Shown here: in pieces, positions 30,208 to 42,188 of the stretch
Numbering within the stretch: position 1 is the first letter of the stretch
How the letters are laid out: each line of letters starts with the position of its first letter
Assembly: GCA_009767595.1 (NCBI GenBank)
Contig: VSDK01012297.1
Coordinates: forward strand, 110,773 to 174,772
From: Symbiodinium kawagutii
Taxonomy: Eukaryota > Sar > Dinophyceae > Suessiales > Symbiodiniaceae
Direction of reading: 5' to 3'
Length of the DNA: 64,000 nt
The notes under the pieces: generated by a model
What the model was told of the DNA's origin: nothing
The model's database searches: none
Seen by the model: only the letters and a program-made list of their open reading frames with translations
Translations under genes and position numbers: made by a program

Positions 30208-30273
30208 GATTGTCAATGGGGCGACTGGTCCGATTGGAGTCACTGTGGCTGCGAAGTTTGTGGAGAGGAGCGA
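30208..30273 (+). CDS. E13: TSP1 exon, DC.W..W..W..C...CG
   Basis: The frame reads DCQWGDWSDWSHCGCEVCGE and then ER. It is an unmistakable TSP1 start with three tryptophans and the C...CG core. The proposed acceptor is CCGAG|G and the donor is GCCGCG, both in phase 0. It joins E14 in phase. Confidence 0.75.
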
Positions 30274-30573
30274 GCCGCGGGGAGCCGTGCTAGCTGCTAA
30301 ACGTTGGAAAAAGTCCTTGGACTCGGCTGGAAGGGTTAAAGCCAAGGGTTTGATGAGACATGATGAGACGATTTTTTAGTTAGTGGTTTTTAATAGCCAT
30401 TTGTTACAGAATCAACGATTTTCAATGGTTTATAATGACATTGACTTTCAATAGCCATTTGTAACCATTGAAAATCATAGGTTATGATCAAGAATAGCGA
30501 CCATGCACCACCATTCCAAAGCACATTGACATTAATTCTAAGCACCGCTGGATTCCCCTTGAATTCTCCGCAG

Positions 30574-30636
30574 GATCGAAAAGCGCAAAAGGTGAAGTAT
30601 CGAAAAATTGTGAAGCAGGCGTGGCACTGTCCAGGA
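30574..30636 (+). CDS. E14: TSP1 exon, basic strand
   Basis: It follows the acceptor TTCTCCGCAG. The frame reads DRKAQKVKYRKIVKQAWHCP and then G, before GTCGGT. K.KYRKIV...W.C matches R.R.I....C of the repeat. A connecting exon to E14b was not found, so its 3' border is less sure. Confidence 0.6.
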
Positions 30637-30901
30637 GTCGGTAGTAATCGTTGGATGTTCTTAGGAATGGATGATCTGGAATTTTAGATCGTTGATGGTT
30701 AAAAGTGAATTGCTATTGATTAATCACGGATATTCGTGATGCTTGACACTTGAGACGGTCAGTAAGTTATGAGCAATCAGCAATGATCATTATTTTTTGT
30801 TGGGATAAATATTTCTAGCATTTGTTTCAACTAGATTGAACGAAATGGGCGGGATGGCCGCAATTGTAGCTGGAGGGTTGCCATGGTTTTCATAAGCCCA
30901 G

Positions 30902-30981
30902 ATTTGGTTGCAAGCACCACGGTTCCCAACCGCATACCTGGTCAAGTTGCCGATGCTTTGGGGAATCCTTTGTGACAGCTC
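30902..30981 (+). CDS. E14b: TSP1 exon, W..C..C.G
   Basis: It follows the acceptor AAGCCCAG. The frame reads FGCKHHGSQPHTWSSCRCFG and then ESFVTA, ending in phase 1 before GTGTCG. TWSSCRCFGESF fits the W..CS..CG core. The phase matches the start of E15. Confidence 0.5.
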
Positions 30982-31104
30982 GTGTCGTAGCATGGTGAAC
31001 CCGCGCAACCAACCCCGTAACCGACTAGTTACAGTACCACATGTGGATGATTGATGTTGATTGTTGGTCAGCATCCTTGTGGTTCATCATGAATAATTGT
31101 AGTA

Positions 31105-31208
31105 ATGGCTACCCAGGATTAATAAACTCCTGGTTGATTAACTAGGGGGGTTCCCATTTTAACTAGGGGGGTTCCTCAACCAGGGGTTTATTAATCCTGG
31201 GTAGCCAT
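31105..31208. mobile_element. Family-3 hairpin MITE
   Basis: The ends ATGGCTACCCAGGATTAATA and TATTAATCCTGGGTAGCCAT are perfectly inverted. GGGGGGTTCC words are repeated inside. It is flanked by TAGTA on both sides. Confidence 0.9.
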
Positions 31209-31933
31209 TAGTAGTAATGACTCTGAAATAATCTAGTTGGACATGCAAGTGCCAACAAATGCACCGCTTTCATGAAATTGTGCTTGGATTTTCATCTAGA
31301 AATTTCTAGCTGCTCCTTCGGTTCATGAGGCTTATCCATTGTGAATTGTCGATTCTTAGCATGGCTTGATGATCCCTGCAGGTCACTAATGGATATGATA
31401 CGTGTTTCAGTTGCTTCTATTTGCCGCCTCTGCAATCGCTGCAATTTTGTCACATTTTTGCATAGCTCAATTGCAGTGGCCGCCGACAACATAAATGGCT
31501 ATGGGTCAATATTAACCATCAAAACTATGGGATGATGACCAGCAATTGTAGGCAATACAATGGCTAATGATTGGGGAACAGCGGGTATGGGGTTTTGACC
31601 CATAGACAAATCAACTCATCTGAATACCCCAAACTATTGACTAAAGATACCCAGAAAAGACTCCTGCCAGTAGTCTCTTAGGCACTCGAATAGACCCCGA
31701 CAGGCTCTTCTCACCCCTACGACCATGATATTGAACATCCTCAACCATGACTACTATTGGTATATCCCCTATACTTCTTGGTTTGATCATTCTAATCCTC
31801 TAGTATTAGTATAGTCCTCCAGTACATCTATCAAAATGGATTCCTAACCAATCACTTACCAAGTATATAAGTAATAGTGCTGGTTCCTCTTTTTTATCTA
31901 CCAGTCTTTGATTCGAACCAGTCGAACCCCCAG
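31209..31933 (+). other. Intron part with a family-2 element
   Basis: A minus-strand open frame (31292-31492, rich in K, Q and E) has no recognised family and is not called. A family-2 MITE follows at 31497-31606. The rest is AT-rich sequence up to the E15 acceptor. Confidence 0.45.
31497..31606. mobile_element. Family-2 hairpin MITE
   Basis: GGCTATGGGTCAATATTAACC on the left faces GGTATGGGGTTTTGACCCAT on the right. Confidence 0.85.
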
Positions 31934-32003
31934 CACTTCGCGCGCACGTTCGCGACGGGGAGGCCTATGGGAACGGCGCACCGTGCACTGGCAACTTCAA
32001 CTT
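31934..32003 (+). CDS. E15: TSP1 exon, YGNGAPC module
   Basis: It follows the acceptor AACCCCCAG. The frame (two leading bases, then LRAHVRDGEAYGNGAPCTGN and FN) ends TT before GTTGGG in phase 2. R.HV....YGNGAPC is typical of TSP1. It joins in phase to E14b and E16. Confidence 0.7.
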
Positions 32004-32971
32004 GTTGGGTGGCTCAGGTGCCGTTTGGCAAGACCAAGGATTTCCAGCACTAGCCCTGATGATCAATGATGCTTAGTAGTGATGGTTGGCAGTAATATCT
32101 GAGTAATAATGAATAACAACCAACTAATAGTCATGAAAACAAATAGTAAACAATTGAATATTTAGTAATGGTACAATCACTTTTCAATAATGAAGAACTA
32201 ATAGTCAACAATGGTAAATTAAAAGCGAATCATGAATACTCTATAAACCAGTGGTTAATATATCTAATGGTTGGACAAGCAAGAAACCAGTGATGAAATG
32301 ATCAATGATGGTTGGCAGTGCCCGTTAGTGGATGGTCGCTTATGGTTCCCAATGGTCAGTACTGGAGGTGAATGATGATTAGTAACCTATGATTTTGTTG
32401 TTGGAGAAGCAAGGGCATAATATCTACTGCAATAGTCTTGGATAAGCAAGAAACCGCTGATTAAATAATAGTCAATATCTAAGACACATTGGTTACAGTA
32501 ATATCTAAAAGACTTTTGCCGAAAGTGCTTAATATCTAATAGATAATACCAAACGCTCCAGACTTTGCAGGCCTACAGGCAAGCGATTACATAATATGAA
32601 ATATTCAACAATGGTTGATACTGGCGGACAATGACCAACCTGACAACCAGGGCTTGATGGTTGAATTAAGATGGTCGAAAGGAAGCTAATGTTGTAGTGT
32701 TATCTATGGATACCATCGCTTGATCAATCATGGCTATAGATCCATAACCGGCCATCAAGAAAAGGGGTAAGTGAACGTCTTGACATCCAGACTATTGACT
32801 GGTCATTTTGGAGATATGGCTGTGGGTCAAAACCCTGTACCCCTGGTTCCCCTAGCATTAACCATTGTTTCCCTTATTATTGTTGCTTATTATCTCCATT
32901 ATTAGTTGTTTAATATTGACCCACACCCATATGAACGGCCAGGTATATATCCCCAGTGTGTTGACCCACAG
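32004..32971 (+). other. Intron with TAATGGT repeat and a family-2 MITE at its end
   Basis: It starts with TGATGG words, is AT-rich in the middle, and ends with the MITE at 32814-32932 about 40 nt before exon E16. No gene. Confidence 0.6.
32814..32932. mobile_element. Family-2 hairpin MITE close to exon E16
   Basis: ATATGGCTGTGGGTCAAAAC faces ATATTGACCCACACCCATAT. The interior has CCTGTACCCCTGGTTCCCC, the same words in the opposite orientation to the copy at 4286. Confidence 0.9.
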
Positions 32972-33028
32972 CGCGACGACTCTGAGGACCGAGCCCTGTG
33001 CCCCAACGGAGAAGCCACAAGATTGCGA
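32972..33028 (+). CDS. E16: TSP1 exon, EPC..DC linker
   Basis: It follows the acceptor GACCCACAG. After one leading base the frame reads ATTLRTEPCAPTEKPQDC and ends GA before a GC donor in phase 2. With E18 this reads DCELSDWGEW, the standard junction between TSP1 repeats. Confidence 0.75.
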
Positions 33029-34027
33029 GCTGGGGCCCCGGCGGCCCGGGCGCTATCCGTTGTGGTGATGCCGCGGTCTGTCCAACGTATCAAGTGGTCC
33101 AAAGGTTCAGAGGCGATGAATGGTTGGTTAGTGATGGTTGCTGTCATTGGTTGGTCAATGAGAGGTGGTCCTTGATGGTTGGTTAGTGATGGTTGATGAA
33201 TGATGGTTGATTATTAGTGGTTGATTAGTGATGGTTTATGATGGTTAATGGTAGTTAATAACGGTCGATGGTAGTCATTAATTTTTGATGGTGCGTTTAC
33301 TGCACATGGTTGGTGACCTTTTCTGAAAACGGCGCACATGGCGGCAGCCGGATAGTTTGGACAACGGCAAACGGAAGCAGTCATGGAGAAGGGGGCGCTG
33401 CTTTGCAGGGCTTTCTCCTCATTTGCAACTTTGACCCAAAAACTCTGTACCCCACAGCTTCGCCCAATCAATTTCAAATTCTGGTAAATGAACCTGGAAG
33501 TTAGAAAACACAATTGTTGATAGGTTAACCAAGTATTGATGGTGGATTTTCAACGCAACCAAATTAGTTCACCACCAGAGTGTACATCTTGACAAATAGC
33601 CGGCCGAGCCAAGTATCATAGATCACTAGCAGGATCATGGAGATGATGGAACACCACTTCAGCATTTGTTTTGAGGCTCAAGCATCAGCCACTATCAGCC
33701 GCCATGAACCTCCAATCGTTTGTTATAGCCCCTGCTGTTGTCGGTCAACCAGATCTTTGTTCTCCAAGTTTTTGCTTCGTCTAGTTTCTGTTCTTAACCG
33801 CAATGATTCTAGCTCTAACCATTCTCCACCATCCATTGACCCTTGGTCATCATGGTCAATTCACCTTCAATCAATGCACCAACAGTTCACCAATAAGTAA
33901 GAATTCGCCATTATCAACCCCGTGTTCACCAGCAATTCATTATTCACTACTATTCACCTATAATATCCCAACGATGATCAAACCATTATTGTCCCATGAC
34001 GTCCCATCAACCCGAAGCACTGTCCAG
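33029..34027 (+). other. Intron between E16 and E18
   Basis: It begins TGGTTGGTTAGTGATGG and ends with CACCATCCATTGACC-type sequence, so the ends are complementary in character. A GC patch at 33310-33405 was considered as an exon and rejected. Confidence 0.6.
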
Positions 34028-34048
34028 GCTGAGCGACTGGGGAGAATG
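34028..34048 (+). CDS. E18: 21-nt TSP1 micro-exon, LSDWGEW
   Basis: It follows the acceptor CTGTCCAG. G, then LSDWGE, then TG before GTTGGG (phase 2). W is completed by the first base of E19. It supplies the W..W of the repeat between E16 and E19. Confidence 0.7.
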
Positions 34049-35702
34049 GTTGGGGAACCCAGCGACCGGAAGCGACCGCAACCAAACTGTGCCAAGGGGG
34101 TAGGGAGCACCAATGGTACGATGTTTCTGGGTTGGTGAACGGTGTGGGCTTCATGTTGCTTAGTGATGGTTGGTTAATGATTGGCGGGCTGATGGTTCAG
34201 ATTGGTTGATTAGGGTTAGCAAATGGTTAATCATGGTCAATGAGTCACCAATGGCAACGATGTGATTAACGGTTTGATGGCAACAACATTATGCTTAACG
34301 ATGCTTGTTGGTGGTTAAGTGGTAACCTTATGGTTGTTCACATGGTTGTTGTATACTTCATAATGATGCTTGACCATACCATTAGTTGGTGACCGATCGT
34401 TTTGTTGGTATGGTCAACGATGTGGTTCGTGATTGGTTACCGCAGTGTGCTATGGTCAACAAGGGTTGCTGTTGCCTACTGTTGCTTAGTCTTTCATGAG
34501 TGGTCAGCAATGGCTAAACAAGGTTAATACATTGTTTTGTGAAGATGGCTGACCCTAAACAATGGTTAAACAATCGTTGTGGTTGATGTTGCTTAGTGTT
34601 GGTTCAATTATTGGTCTATGATGGATGATTGCTTAAAGATGATGAACGGTTAGCTAGTCATCAATGGTTGATGGTAATGGTCAATGTCACTGGCATAGTC
34701 TATGTACCCAACCTGCTGTGAATGATTGAAATCAGACCATGTTTCAATGACGAGTAACCAGTCAATCATATATTTCTGATGGTACGATATTGGCATGGTG
34801 AAAGATGGTTGATGATGGTTAATTAATGATGGTACTGATGAACTGTTAACTAACCATAATTAAGTTAAGCAGTGATTGACAATTAATCGACCGTTAATTA
34901 ACAAATAATTCCCAATGTTCATTTTTGGGAGCGATTTCGGCGTTTTGACAGATATTGACCCAAAACACACGCGGTGGATTAGGTAAAATACCCCATACCA
35001 TCTTTGAATGCATGCTTAGTAGTCATCGTCGAGTCCAGCAGTATCATTGTTAACCTTTGACCCATCAGCTGCACACCGAATATAGCGCACTTCCACCCAG
35101 CAGTGGTTGTTCTCCACCGTTTTGAGATGGTTTAGAGTTTAGAGTTTAGATATTGAAACTGGTGATTCTAAACAGGGGACATTTTTTTTGGGTACCAACA
35201 TGTCGGAAAACAAGAGTGACTGGTTGGTAGTTTTAGACATTTTTCATGTTCCGAGACATTTGGGGATGGTTGTTTGATGAATCAGCATAATTCATGTATA
35301 GGGGTTGAAACCACCAACTAGATGATAGTGGATGATGATAGCATTATTCTATTGCCATATTGATCTGCCAGGGCGTCGTATGTCCTAGGTCGCATCACTC
35401 ATAGAACTGTCAGTTGTATTAGTTATGTCTTGACTTAAAACCGCTATCAACTTATAGTGATCCTGGAGTAGATAGAATATAGAATTGAACCATTGCCGAC
35501 AGGGAAAGGGTTTAAATATGGAACTTGCGAGATATTCGATCTACTGCTGGATGGCTATATCATTTTCTACGTCAATCACAACTACAATTTTACAACTATC
35601 ATCAATATCTACTAGTTATGCTTGTGATCAGCCATCGACTTATCATCAATCACCATGTGGTCGCACCAGCAACCACCCAGCCGTCACGGACCATTGCTTA
35701 AG
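34049..35702 (+). other. Intron between E18 and E19
   Basis: It is rich in TGGTTGATGATGG at the start and carries CATCAATCACC near the end. AT-rich filler lies between. No elements of the named families were identified and no gene. Confidence 0.6.
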
Positions 35703-35733
35703 GACCAGATGCAGTGCCACCTGCAATGGTGGC
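35703..35733 (+). CDS. E19: 31-nt TSP1 micro-exon, CSATCNGG
   Basis: It follows TTGCTTAAG. The frame reads TRCSATCNGG and ends in phase 0 before GTTCGT. CSATCGGG is the family hallmark. It joins E18 and E20 in phase. Confidence 0.75.
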
Positions 35734-36904
35734 GTTCGTGCCTCCATGTGTCTCGGCATACGCTCAGCGCCATCTTTCTCAAGCATCCATAGGGGATGTT
35801 TATCTAGCCGTCCTTACAAATTATGATGGGGTTATGGTATGTTATGGTCATAGCAACATTATCAAACAAAGATAGCCACATCTAGCCACTAACAAATTCT
35901 CATCTAGGCACCAATTACTAAAGTTAGTAGTGAGCAATAAGTTGGTAATGATTGTGATATTGGTAGCATAGGGGATGTCATGGTTACCAATGAGCCAATA
36001 AGTTTTTTAGTGGTGGGGTTTTGACCGTGGTTGGCGGCCATCCAACTGAGACGGTTGGATGTTGACAGGCATGTTCAAAAGAATGCACTTTGATTTCAAC
36101 GGGGGAATCAGTCTTGAATGGAAACAACACATATCAATGAAATCAGTTTCTATGAGCAAGATGAGCCCAGCTAGAGATTAGTTGCAAAGTTTCATTGAGC
36201 AACCTGCCAGGGGATTGCACCAGCCACTCGCCAGCGACTCCGCGACTCCTTGGTAAATAATCCCTGCCCTCAAACTACAACCCGCCAGTGACACCCCGAG
36301 ATTTGCCAGGGAATCTTGACTTTAAGGTGGACCATTGTTTTGCTACAGGTTTACAATGGGTGCGCGCAGTATTTTGACGGACCTCTTTCCAAAGGTTCAA
36401 GTTGGACTGGTTCAGTGATCAATTATGATCAATTGACATCTAGGAAAAAAGATCGTAAAACTCAAAACCAGTTGGATCAATGATTTTGGTCAGCTCAGGC
36501 GTCAACTCAGATCATCAAATGACCGGCGTCAAAAAAGCTGGCTGGTGGTTGGGAGGGAGCTAAGGAGCCTCGGGGGATCCCGAGTTGGCCCTTTAAAGGG
36601 GGAGCGATTTGGAGCCACCATGAGTGGCCTCGCCAAATGGTCGAATGGGTCATGATTTTCAGAACCCGAGGCCGACCGACCCCTGGAAGAGTTGAATACA
36701 CCTCCAGAGTTGGGACTGATCCACCGCGCAGGTGTTACTCATCCACTGGTCGCCCAAGCTATGTGAGATATGCTTGTTGCATGCCATGCTTCTTATCAAC
36801 TCATGGAGAAACAGATCTTTCAGCGCCTGTTATCCCATGAAGATAGCAGCTCCATCTACCCAAAGCCATCGCTTCGCGCCACACTGAAAACCGCCATGCG
36901 ACAG
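35734..36904 (+). other. Intron between E19 and E20
   Basis: AT-rich sequence with a family-7 element at 36540-36626. The stretch 36640-36900 is of mixed composition with short open frames (for example RTRGRPTPGRVEYTSRVGTD) but no TSP1 motif. Confidence 0.5.
36540..36626. repeat. Family-7 element with CCCTTTAAAGGG palindrome
   Basis: GGTTGGGAGGGAGCTAAGGAG is followed by GGCCCTTTAAAGGGGGAGCG. The following GAGTGGCC is shared with the copy at 42571. Confidence 0.6.
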
Positions 36905-36972
36905 CAACGGGTGAGGCGCCGTGTGATGAAGGAAGCGGACTACGGGGGCTCGGCCTGCGAATCAACCCTGAG
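36905..36972 (+). CDS. E20: TSP1 exon, R.RRV...YGG.AC module
   Basis: It follows the acceptor ATGCGACAG. The frame reads QRVRRRVMKEADYGGSACES and then TL, ending AG before a GC donor (phase 2). It joins E19 (CNGG-QRVRRRV) and E21 (STL-RKTESC) in phase, completing a textbook TSP1 repeat. Confidence 0.85.
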
Positions 36973-37951
36973 GCGCTGCGGTGAGGAATTCCGATCCATG
37001 GAGACCCACCCACAGGATCCCGCAGGTGGCTAGTCACCAGCAAGTGATGATTGATTTCTGCCGGTGACCCCGTGGTTTCGGTCTTGGTTCATGAATATTG
37101 GTGGTTCATGGATGTGGATCGTGCTTGATCATGCATGTTGGTGGTTTCACCGAATGTTCGTGATCATCAGCTGGGTGGTTTTGAAGGTTTTCAGAGCGGT
37201 TGAATTTCACCACCAGACATGGATATTATTTTCATCAGAAAACGAAGCATGAGGATGTGGCTGAGCCACTAGGGTCAATGATGGCGAAAAGCTACGAAAA
37301 TGCTTGGTCCTGGTAAGATTGACAGCCGCTTGAAGACGGCCCTAGAAGTGAACACTGCCACCTATGGCTTGCACGTTGAGTGCAGACTTGGGATATAACA
37401 AGATAATAGGAGGTATCTCTTAAGAACATGTAGTAAGGATAGAACCAAGACGTTCAGTTGTGATATGAGATGTAGTAGAGATACAATAGTGAACACTAGC
37501 GACACAACGAAAGTATATGATGGTTTTTATGCGATGATGGTGATGCGTATTCTTTATTCAGACTCTGCCTGTTAACCCATGGTTGTGATCGAACATTGGA
37601 ATTTTCTTGGGTGCAGATTTGTTTTTTGGAACTTGTATTTTTTGAGTCTGAGTGTATGTTTGAAATCATCCGAAATCCAAGACCGGGGCCAAAAACCTTT
37701 TGAAATCGACAATACTTTCATGAGAAAAAGCACGACATGTTGCCGTTGCCTGGCCATTGCTTTTTGAATCAATGAGACTTATGGTGCTTAAAGTCGATTG
37801 TTGATGCCTAGTCATGCTTAATGCTGCTTAATTAATCTTAATTACCACATTTTGTAACTAATGATGAGTGATTAAACAATCTTGAGCGACACTTTGGACT
37901 TGGGAAAATGGCAGAGCCTTTCCGAGGCCCCCAAATGGAAAGTTGCAAGTC

Positions 37952-38067
37952 TTACCCTCTGGTAAACTAACATGGCAATGGAAAATCCACTATAAATAGA
38001 TGATTTCCTATCGTTTTCCTAACAAAATGGTGCATTTTCCATTGCCATGTTAGGTTGCCAGAGGGTA
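37952..38067. mobile_element. Family-4 hairpin MITE
   Basis: TACCCTCTGGTAAACTAACA on the left faces TGTTAGGTTGCCAGAGGGTA on the right. CATGGCAATGGAAAAT also pairs with ATTTTCCATTGCCATG. Confidence 0.9.
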
Positions 38068-38156
38068 CATGATGTTGTCCAACGTGTCTCCCAGACTCAT
38101 CTATGTGATTCGTAGAATGGTTGGTTAAAAAGAACACTGAATCGAATGACAGTAAG

Positions 38157-38385
38157 GTGTCTTTTGCATTTGCACATTTATGAACATTCATGTATATGAA
38201 TGTATATTCATGTATATTCATGTATCGAAACAGTATTGCTATCAAGCAGCACTTTGAAGGTGTCTTTTGCATTTGCATATTTATGTACATTCATGTATAT
38301 TTATGTATATTCATGTGCATTAATATTCATATATATTCATGTATATTCATTTATATTCATGTGTATAGTATATATATATATATAC
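38157..38385. repeat. ATTCATGTATAT satellite patch
   Basis: Many tandem variants of ATTCATGTATAT occur, preceded by two copies of a CTTTTGCATTTGCA segment. Long open frames here are repeat artefacts. Confidence 0.8.
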
Positions 38386-38519
38386 GGTATATGTATACAT
38401 GTTTCTCTACTCATCCATATCTGCGTGCAAAATCCAAGGACGGATCCGAAAATCCATGGCATTGGTCCCCTGTTAGCTCCAGCAGTGCGGTGGTTTGCAG
38501 CCCGGCTGTGGGGCTGCAG

Positions 38520-38635
38520 GAAGACCGAATCTTGTGGAACCCAATCCTGCGATCACCACGTGGATTGTGTCATCGGTCAGTGGGATCCCAAGACCGGGCC
38601 TTCACCCTGGAGCGGAACAGGAGTTGGATGCGGGG
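38520..38635 (+). CDS. E21: TSP1 exon, ESC..SC..DC.IG.W
   Basis: It follows the acceptor GGGGCTGCAG. After one base the frame reads KTESCGTQSCDHHVDCVIGQ, then WDPKTGPSPWSGTGVGCG. It carries the end of one repeat and the start of the next and stops in phase 1 at a GC donor. With E22 it reads GCGG-TVQMTRQRQI. Confidence 0.85.
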
Positions 38636-38758
38636 GCTGTACCATGCAGTGCCAACAAAAAAACCCTTGGGATCCATTGGCCTCCGCGGAAACCTTGTCG
38701 TGTTCGGTACAAAGAATCAGCAAATTTGTTGGACACGACAAATCCACACCATTACCTG

Positions 38759-38866
38759 GGTGTTTGTCAAAATAGGGGGACCCCAATTATCATCCTTCAT
38801 AGTAGCCATCCTTTAGAGTAGCCATTCCTTACTAATAAACCTATCTATTCTGCGAAACATCCACAT
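38759..38866. mobile_element. Family-1 hairpin MITE (diverged right arm)
   Basis: GGTGTTTGTCAAAATAGGGG opens the copy and CTATTCTGCGAAACATCC closes it. The interior ATCATCC and AATAAACC words match the consensus. Confidence 0.7.
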
Positions 38867-39595
38867 ATTAAATTGACCATCATGAAACATGAGGAGATCC
38901 ATGGGTTCCTCACGAATTCATGGCTTGGTTTGTCCTGTCACCGTTGGGAATTCCACCAGGTGCCAGACCAGATGTTTCCCGAAGCGGAACTCTGACTGAC
39001 GTGTTCTTCACGGGGGGTCAGGTGCATAGATGCTGTATGACATATATTGAGATCCGCTTATATGGATCAGAACAGCATGCATATATGAATATAATGCATG
39101 CTGCATGCGTCTTACGTCGTCACACGCATTGAAACGGATCGCCAAAAAATTGCAGGTCGCCATTTGATGAAGTATTTTCATCAGCAGTTTTGGGTCACGT
39201 GTCTTTTTACCAGCCAATCAACTGGTCCGAGCAAAGGCTCACCATGTGAACTAGATGAATTGTGCTTAGTTACGACGCAAACGAATCATACTCATCATGC
39301 TACTCATACTCATCATGCTAATCATACTAATTATACCAATGATGGATCAGTTTAGCAACTCAATCAGACCAATTTCACCGCTCTGAATCACCCCCAGCTG
39401 CTTTAGGTGGGGTGCATGGCATGGCTGCAGTGTACCAGGCACCAACGGTGGCGAAACATGGTGGCTATATGTGGTTTTATATGTTTATAGGTTACATGGA
39501 GTATTGCGGTTAGTTTATGTGGTTTAAATGGTTGGTATATATACATATATACATTTTAATGGTTGGTTTATATGCTTTGTATGGTTGTAGGCTAC

Positions 39596-39704
39596 ATGGT
39601 GGCTTCTCACAATAGGGGTACCCCAAAACGGATGGTAGATTTGCAGAAATGGTCACCAGAAAGGATGATCTGGGGGTACCTATGAATTGAGAAACCACCA
39701 CATG
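39596..39704. mobile_element. Family-1 hairpin MITE
   Basis: ATGGTGGCTTCTCACAATAG faces CTATGAATTGAGAAACCACC, with GGGGTACCCC / GGGGGTACC next to the arms. Confidence 0.85.
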
Positions 39705-40719
39705 GTATGTTATGGTTGGTTTACGCTTTAAATGGTTGTATATTTTTTGGCTGATGATGCTTAATGACGCTTGCTGTTATGGTTCATGATGATAAGTAGT
39801 GACGATCTTTGTTTTTATATAGTTTTTTGGGGGTAAGATTATATAGTGGGATCGATAGACACAGGATACACTTAAACCATCAACCAACATAAATGATGGC
39901 ACATAAGTCATTTTCACGGATATCTTGAATCAAATTCTATGATCCACACGTCTGGAGATTTATTAGTTTGCTTATTGCGAATCATTGGCCACCAGCCCAG
40001 AACGATGACATTGGCAATGTTCTCATGCACCCTTTGGGTCCCACATAGAGTCCGTGCTACCCTTTGACTCTAGTATCCTGAAAATGGTTGATGGGAAAAC
40101 TTACAAGCATTAACATTTCATCCAATAATTGATGGTTAAATCCCCCTAAAATTGGTGGTCAGAACCCCCTATGATTGGTGGTTCAAACAGTCGGGTTTCC
40201 AGGCGGTCTTCCAAATCAACCCAGGGATAGTAGTCATCTGTGCCACCTGGTAACCCTATGTAACCCTGGCATCGAGGGGATCATTGAGCACCTTTTGCCC
40301 TTCCACTTGAGTGCTTTTTGTTGGGAGTCGGTACCCCGGTGCCCTGTTCACATTGTACAGCCATGACCCCGCACTAGTCAATCTGTTGGGATCTGAGCTA
40401 CCAACCGTTTGCTGATTGATTTGCGTTGACCCAGATATACCATTCATTGACCATGCCCATGAACAGACCGGCGCCCCAGTTTGTTAGCCTTCCAACTTGG
40501 AGGTGAAGGCATTTGCAGGGATTGGAACTGGTAATCATGGTGAGTTCTTGGGGTTAGTTCAGCTACCATCTAGAGTCACTTCCCATGATTACATTCCAAT
40601 TATGAGGCTTACAACCAAACTTATAGGGTCATTCACCATGGCTTGAAAGGTCAGTTCGGGATCGGTTCAGCTACCTCTTTGGGTAACCACCTCGATCCCC
40701 CAGGGACCCTGGGCCGCAG

Positions 40720-40766
40720 GCACAGTGCAGATGACCCGACAGAGGCAGATTGAAAGCTATGCCAAG
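40720..40766 (+). CDS. E22: TSP1 exon, Q.TRQRQI
   Basis: It follows the acceptor GGGCCGCAG. The frame reads TVQMTRQRQIESYAK in phase with E21, with a GC donor in phase 0. With E23 it reads YAK-GDGEAC, so both joins are natural for TSP1. Confidence 0.8.
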
Positions 40767-42188
40767 GCCCCGCGCAGCTGACTTGTAGGCGTTGTACTTC
40801 AGGGAACAGCCCTGGACTAAGGGGCACATTGGGGAAAGCCACTAGAATTGGTTGGTGGTTTGATGAACGGTCTTTTTTCTGTTTGGAATAGTTATGGTGT
40901 AGTGGAATGGTGGGTGACATCAATATGAAGCACTATATTTTTGGTTTTCCCATATGTTTGGAATGGTTGGTTGACCAACACATATTCTTCATAGGGAAAA
41001 GAACCACCAACAGGATAACCTACGGACACCTATGTCAATATGTTTCAGTATAGCTCACTATTCACCATTATGTTCATTATGCAGTTGATGGATAATGAAG
41101 CTTAGTGTTGGTTAGCAATGGTTATAGAATACTGTTTATTCTGAAACAGTGATTTCGGTAGATGGTTACTATGAAACAGACATACCGGATATTTACTGTC
41201 AGTATCACAATGACAGACAACAGCGTGCAGTTTAGCCATTCTCGGCCAAATGTGGATCATGTTCAAGCTCACGGTGTGAGGAATCATGATGAACCAAGAT
41301 GATTCTCAACCATTATAGATAAAAAAGGGTTTGTCCATAGATGGTGGTACCTACTGACCATTCAATAATAACATTTTTTTAGCAGGAACACCACCAGATT
41401 CTTGGGTACACGATTTTTGGACGAACACAACATTTTGCATTGTAATCCGGTATTGTCCGTCATGGTATAGCCAATGTCATGGTTAACTGGCATTGATCAT
41501 ATTGAACCATGTTTTCTGTCATGGTATAGCCCATGTCATGGTTAACTGGCATTGATCCTCTTGATTCATGATTCATTGCTTGCGGACATTATATTCGATG
41601 ATATCATGTTGAATCATTTGTGTGATATTACTAAGTACCAGCACTATATGCCATTATCAATAATCATGATGCAACTATTACTGTATATAACAATCTTCAA
41701 ACCAACATACAGAGCCAGCGTATAACCAACGCATGCCCATCTGATAACCGCATGTATAACCTGTACAACCAATAATTTAGTATATAAATAACTATTGCAG
41801 AATCAGGCTACAGCCACCATATATCCATATGGGAGTTTCCTAAAATCGAGGTACCCCTAAACTATCCTTTATCAACCATTTGTAGTAATAGACCAATAAC
41901 TTTTAGGGTTCCCTATGGCTTGAGAAACCATTATATACCCAACACATTTAGCTAAACACATATATGACCAGGAATATACCCAACACTATAGCCATAACCA
42001 GGAATAGTTATGATAGATAGCTATAACTCCCCATATACCCAAAACAACCAAATAGTTGATATACCCCTACTATTGTTGCTCATCATCCCCCATTATTAAC
42101 CATTCCTAATGATGACACATAGCCATACCCAACACATAGCCATCTACAACCCATGATGATGGCTCTCCCAACCGCCCCCTCTGTTTAG
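40767..42188 (+). other. Intron between E22 and E23
   Basis: A 59-bp tandem duplication beginning CATGGTATAG lies at 41461-41560 and a family-1 MITE at 41830-41936. It ends with CATAGCCATACCCAACAC-type CCA sequence. No gene. Confidence 0.6.
41830..41936. mobile_element. Family-1 hairpin MITE
   Basis: TGGGAGTTTCCTAAAATCGA faces CCCTATGGCTTGAGAAACCA. The interior has AGTAATAGACCAATAA, as in other copies. Confidence 0.75.

Larger units (their letters stand above)
36973..38519 (+). other. Intron with family-4 MITE and ATTCATGTATAT satellite
   Basis: No gene. A family-4 element lies at 37952-38067 and ATTCATGTATAT-type repeat at 38157-38385. A segment starting GTGTCTTTTGCATTTGCA occurs twice about 100 bp apart inside the satellite. 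Confidence 0.6.
38636..40719 (+). other. Intron between E21 and E22
   Basis: It contains family-1 elements at 38759 and 39596, CATGCTAATCATACT-type repeat at 39290-39340 and TTTATATGG repeat near 39520-39590. No gene was recognised. A GC patch at 38940-39040 was not convincing. Confidence 0.5.

Noticed and set aside
31292-31492. Minus-strand 66-codon frame ELCKNVTKLQRLQRRQIEATE
   Set aside because: It is coding-like in composition but short, without family, and without plausible splice borders.
33310-33405. GC patch with SRIVWTTANGSSHGEGG as a TSP1 exon
   Set aside because: E16 and E18 join in phase without it (DCE-LSDWGEW), and it lies inside TGATGG-type intron sequence.
38190-38816. Long plus-strand frames of about 200 codons rich in Y, M and I
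   Set aside because: The first half is ATTCATGTATAT satellite. Only the part overlapping E21 is likely coding.
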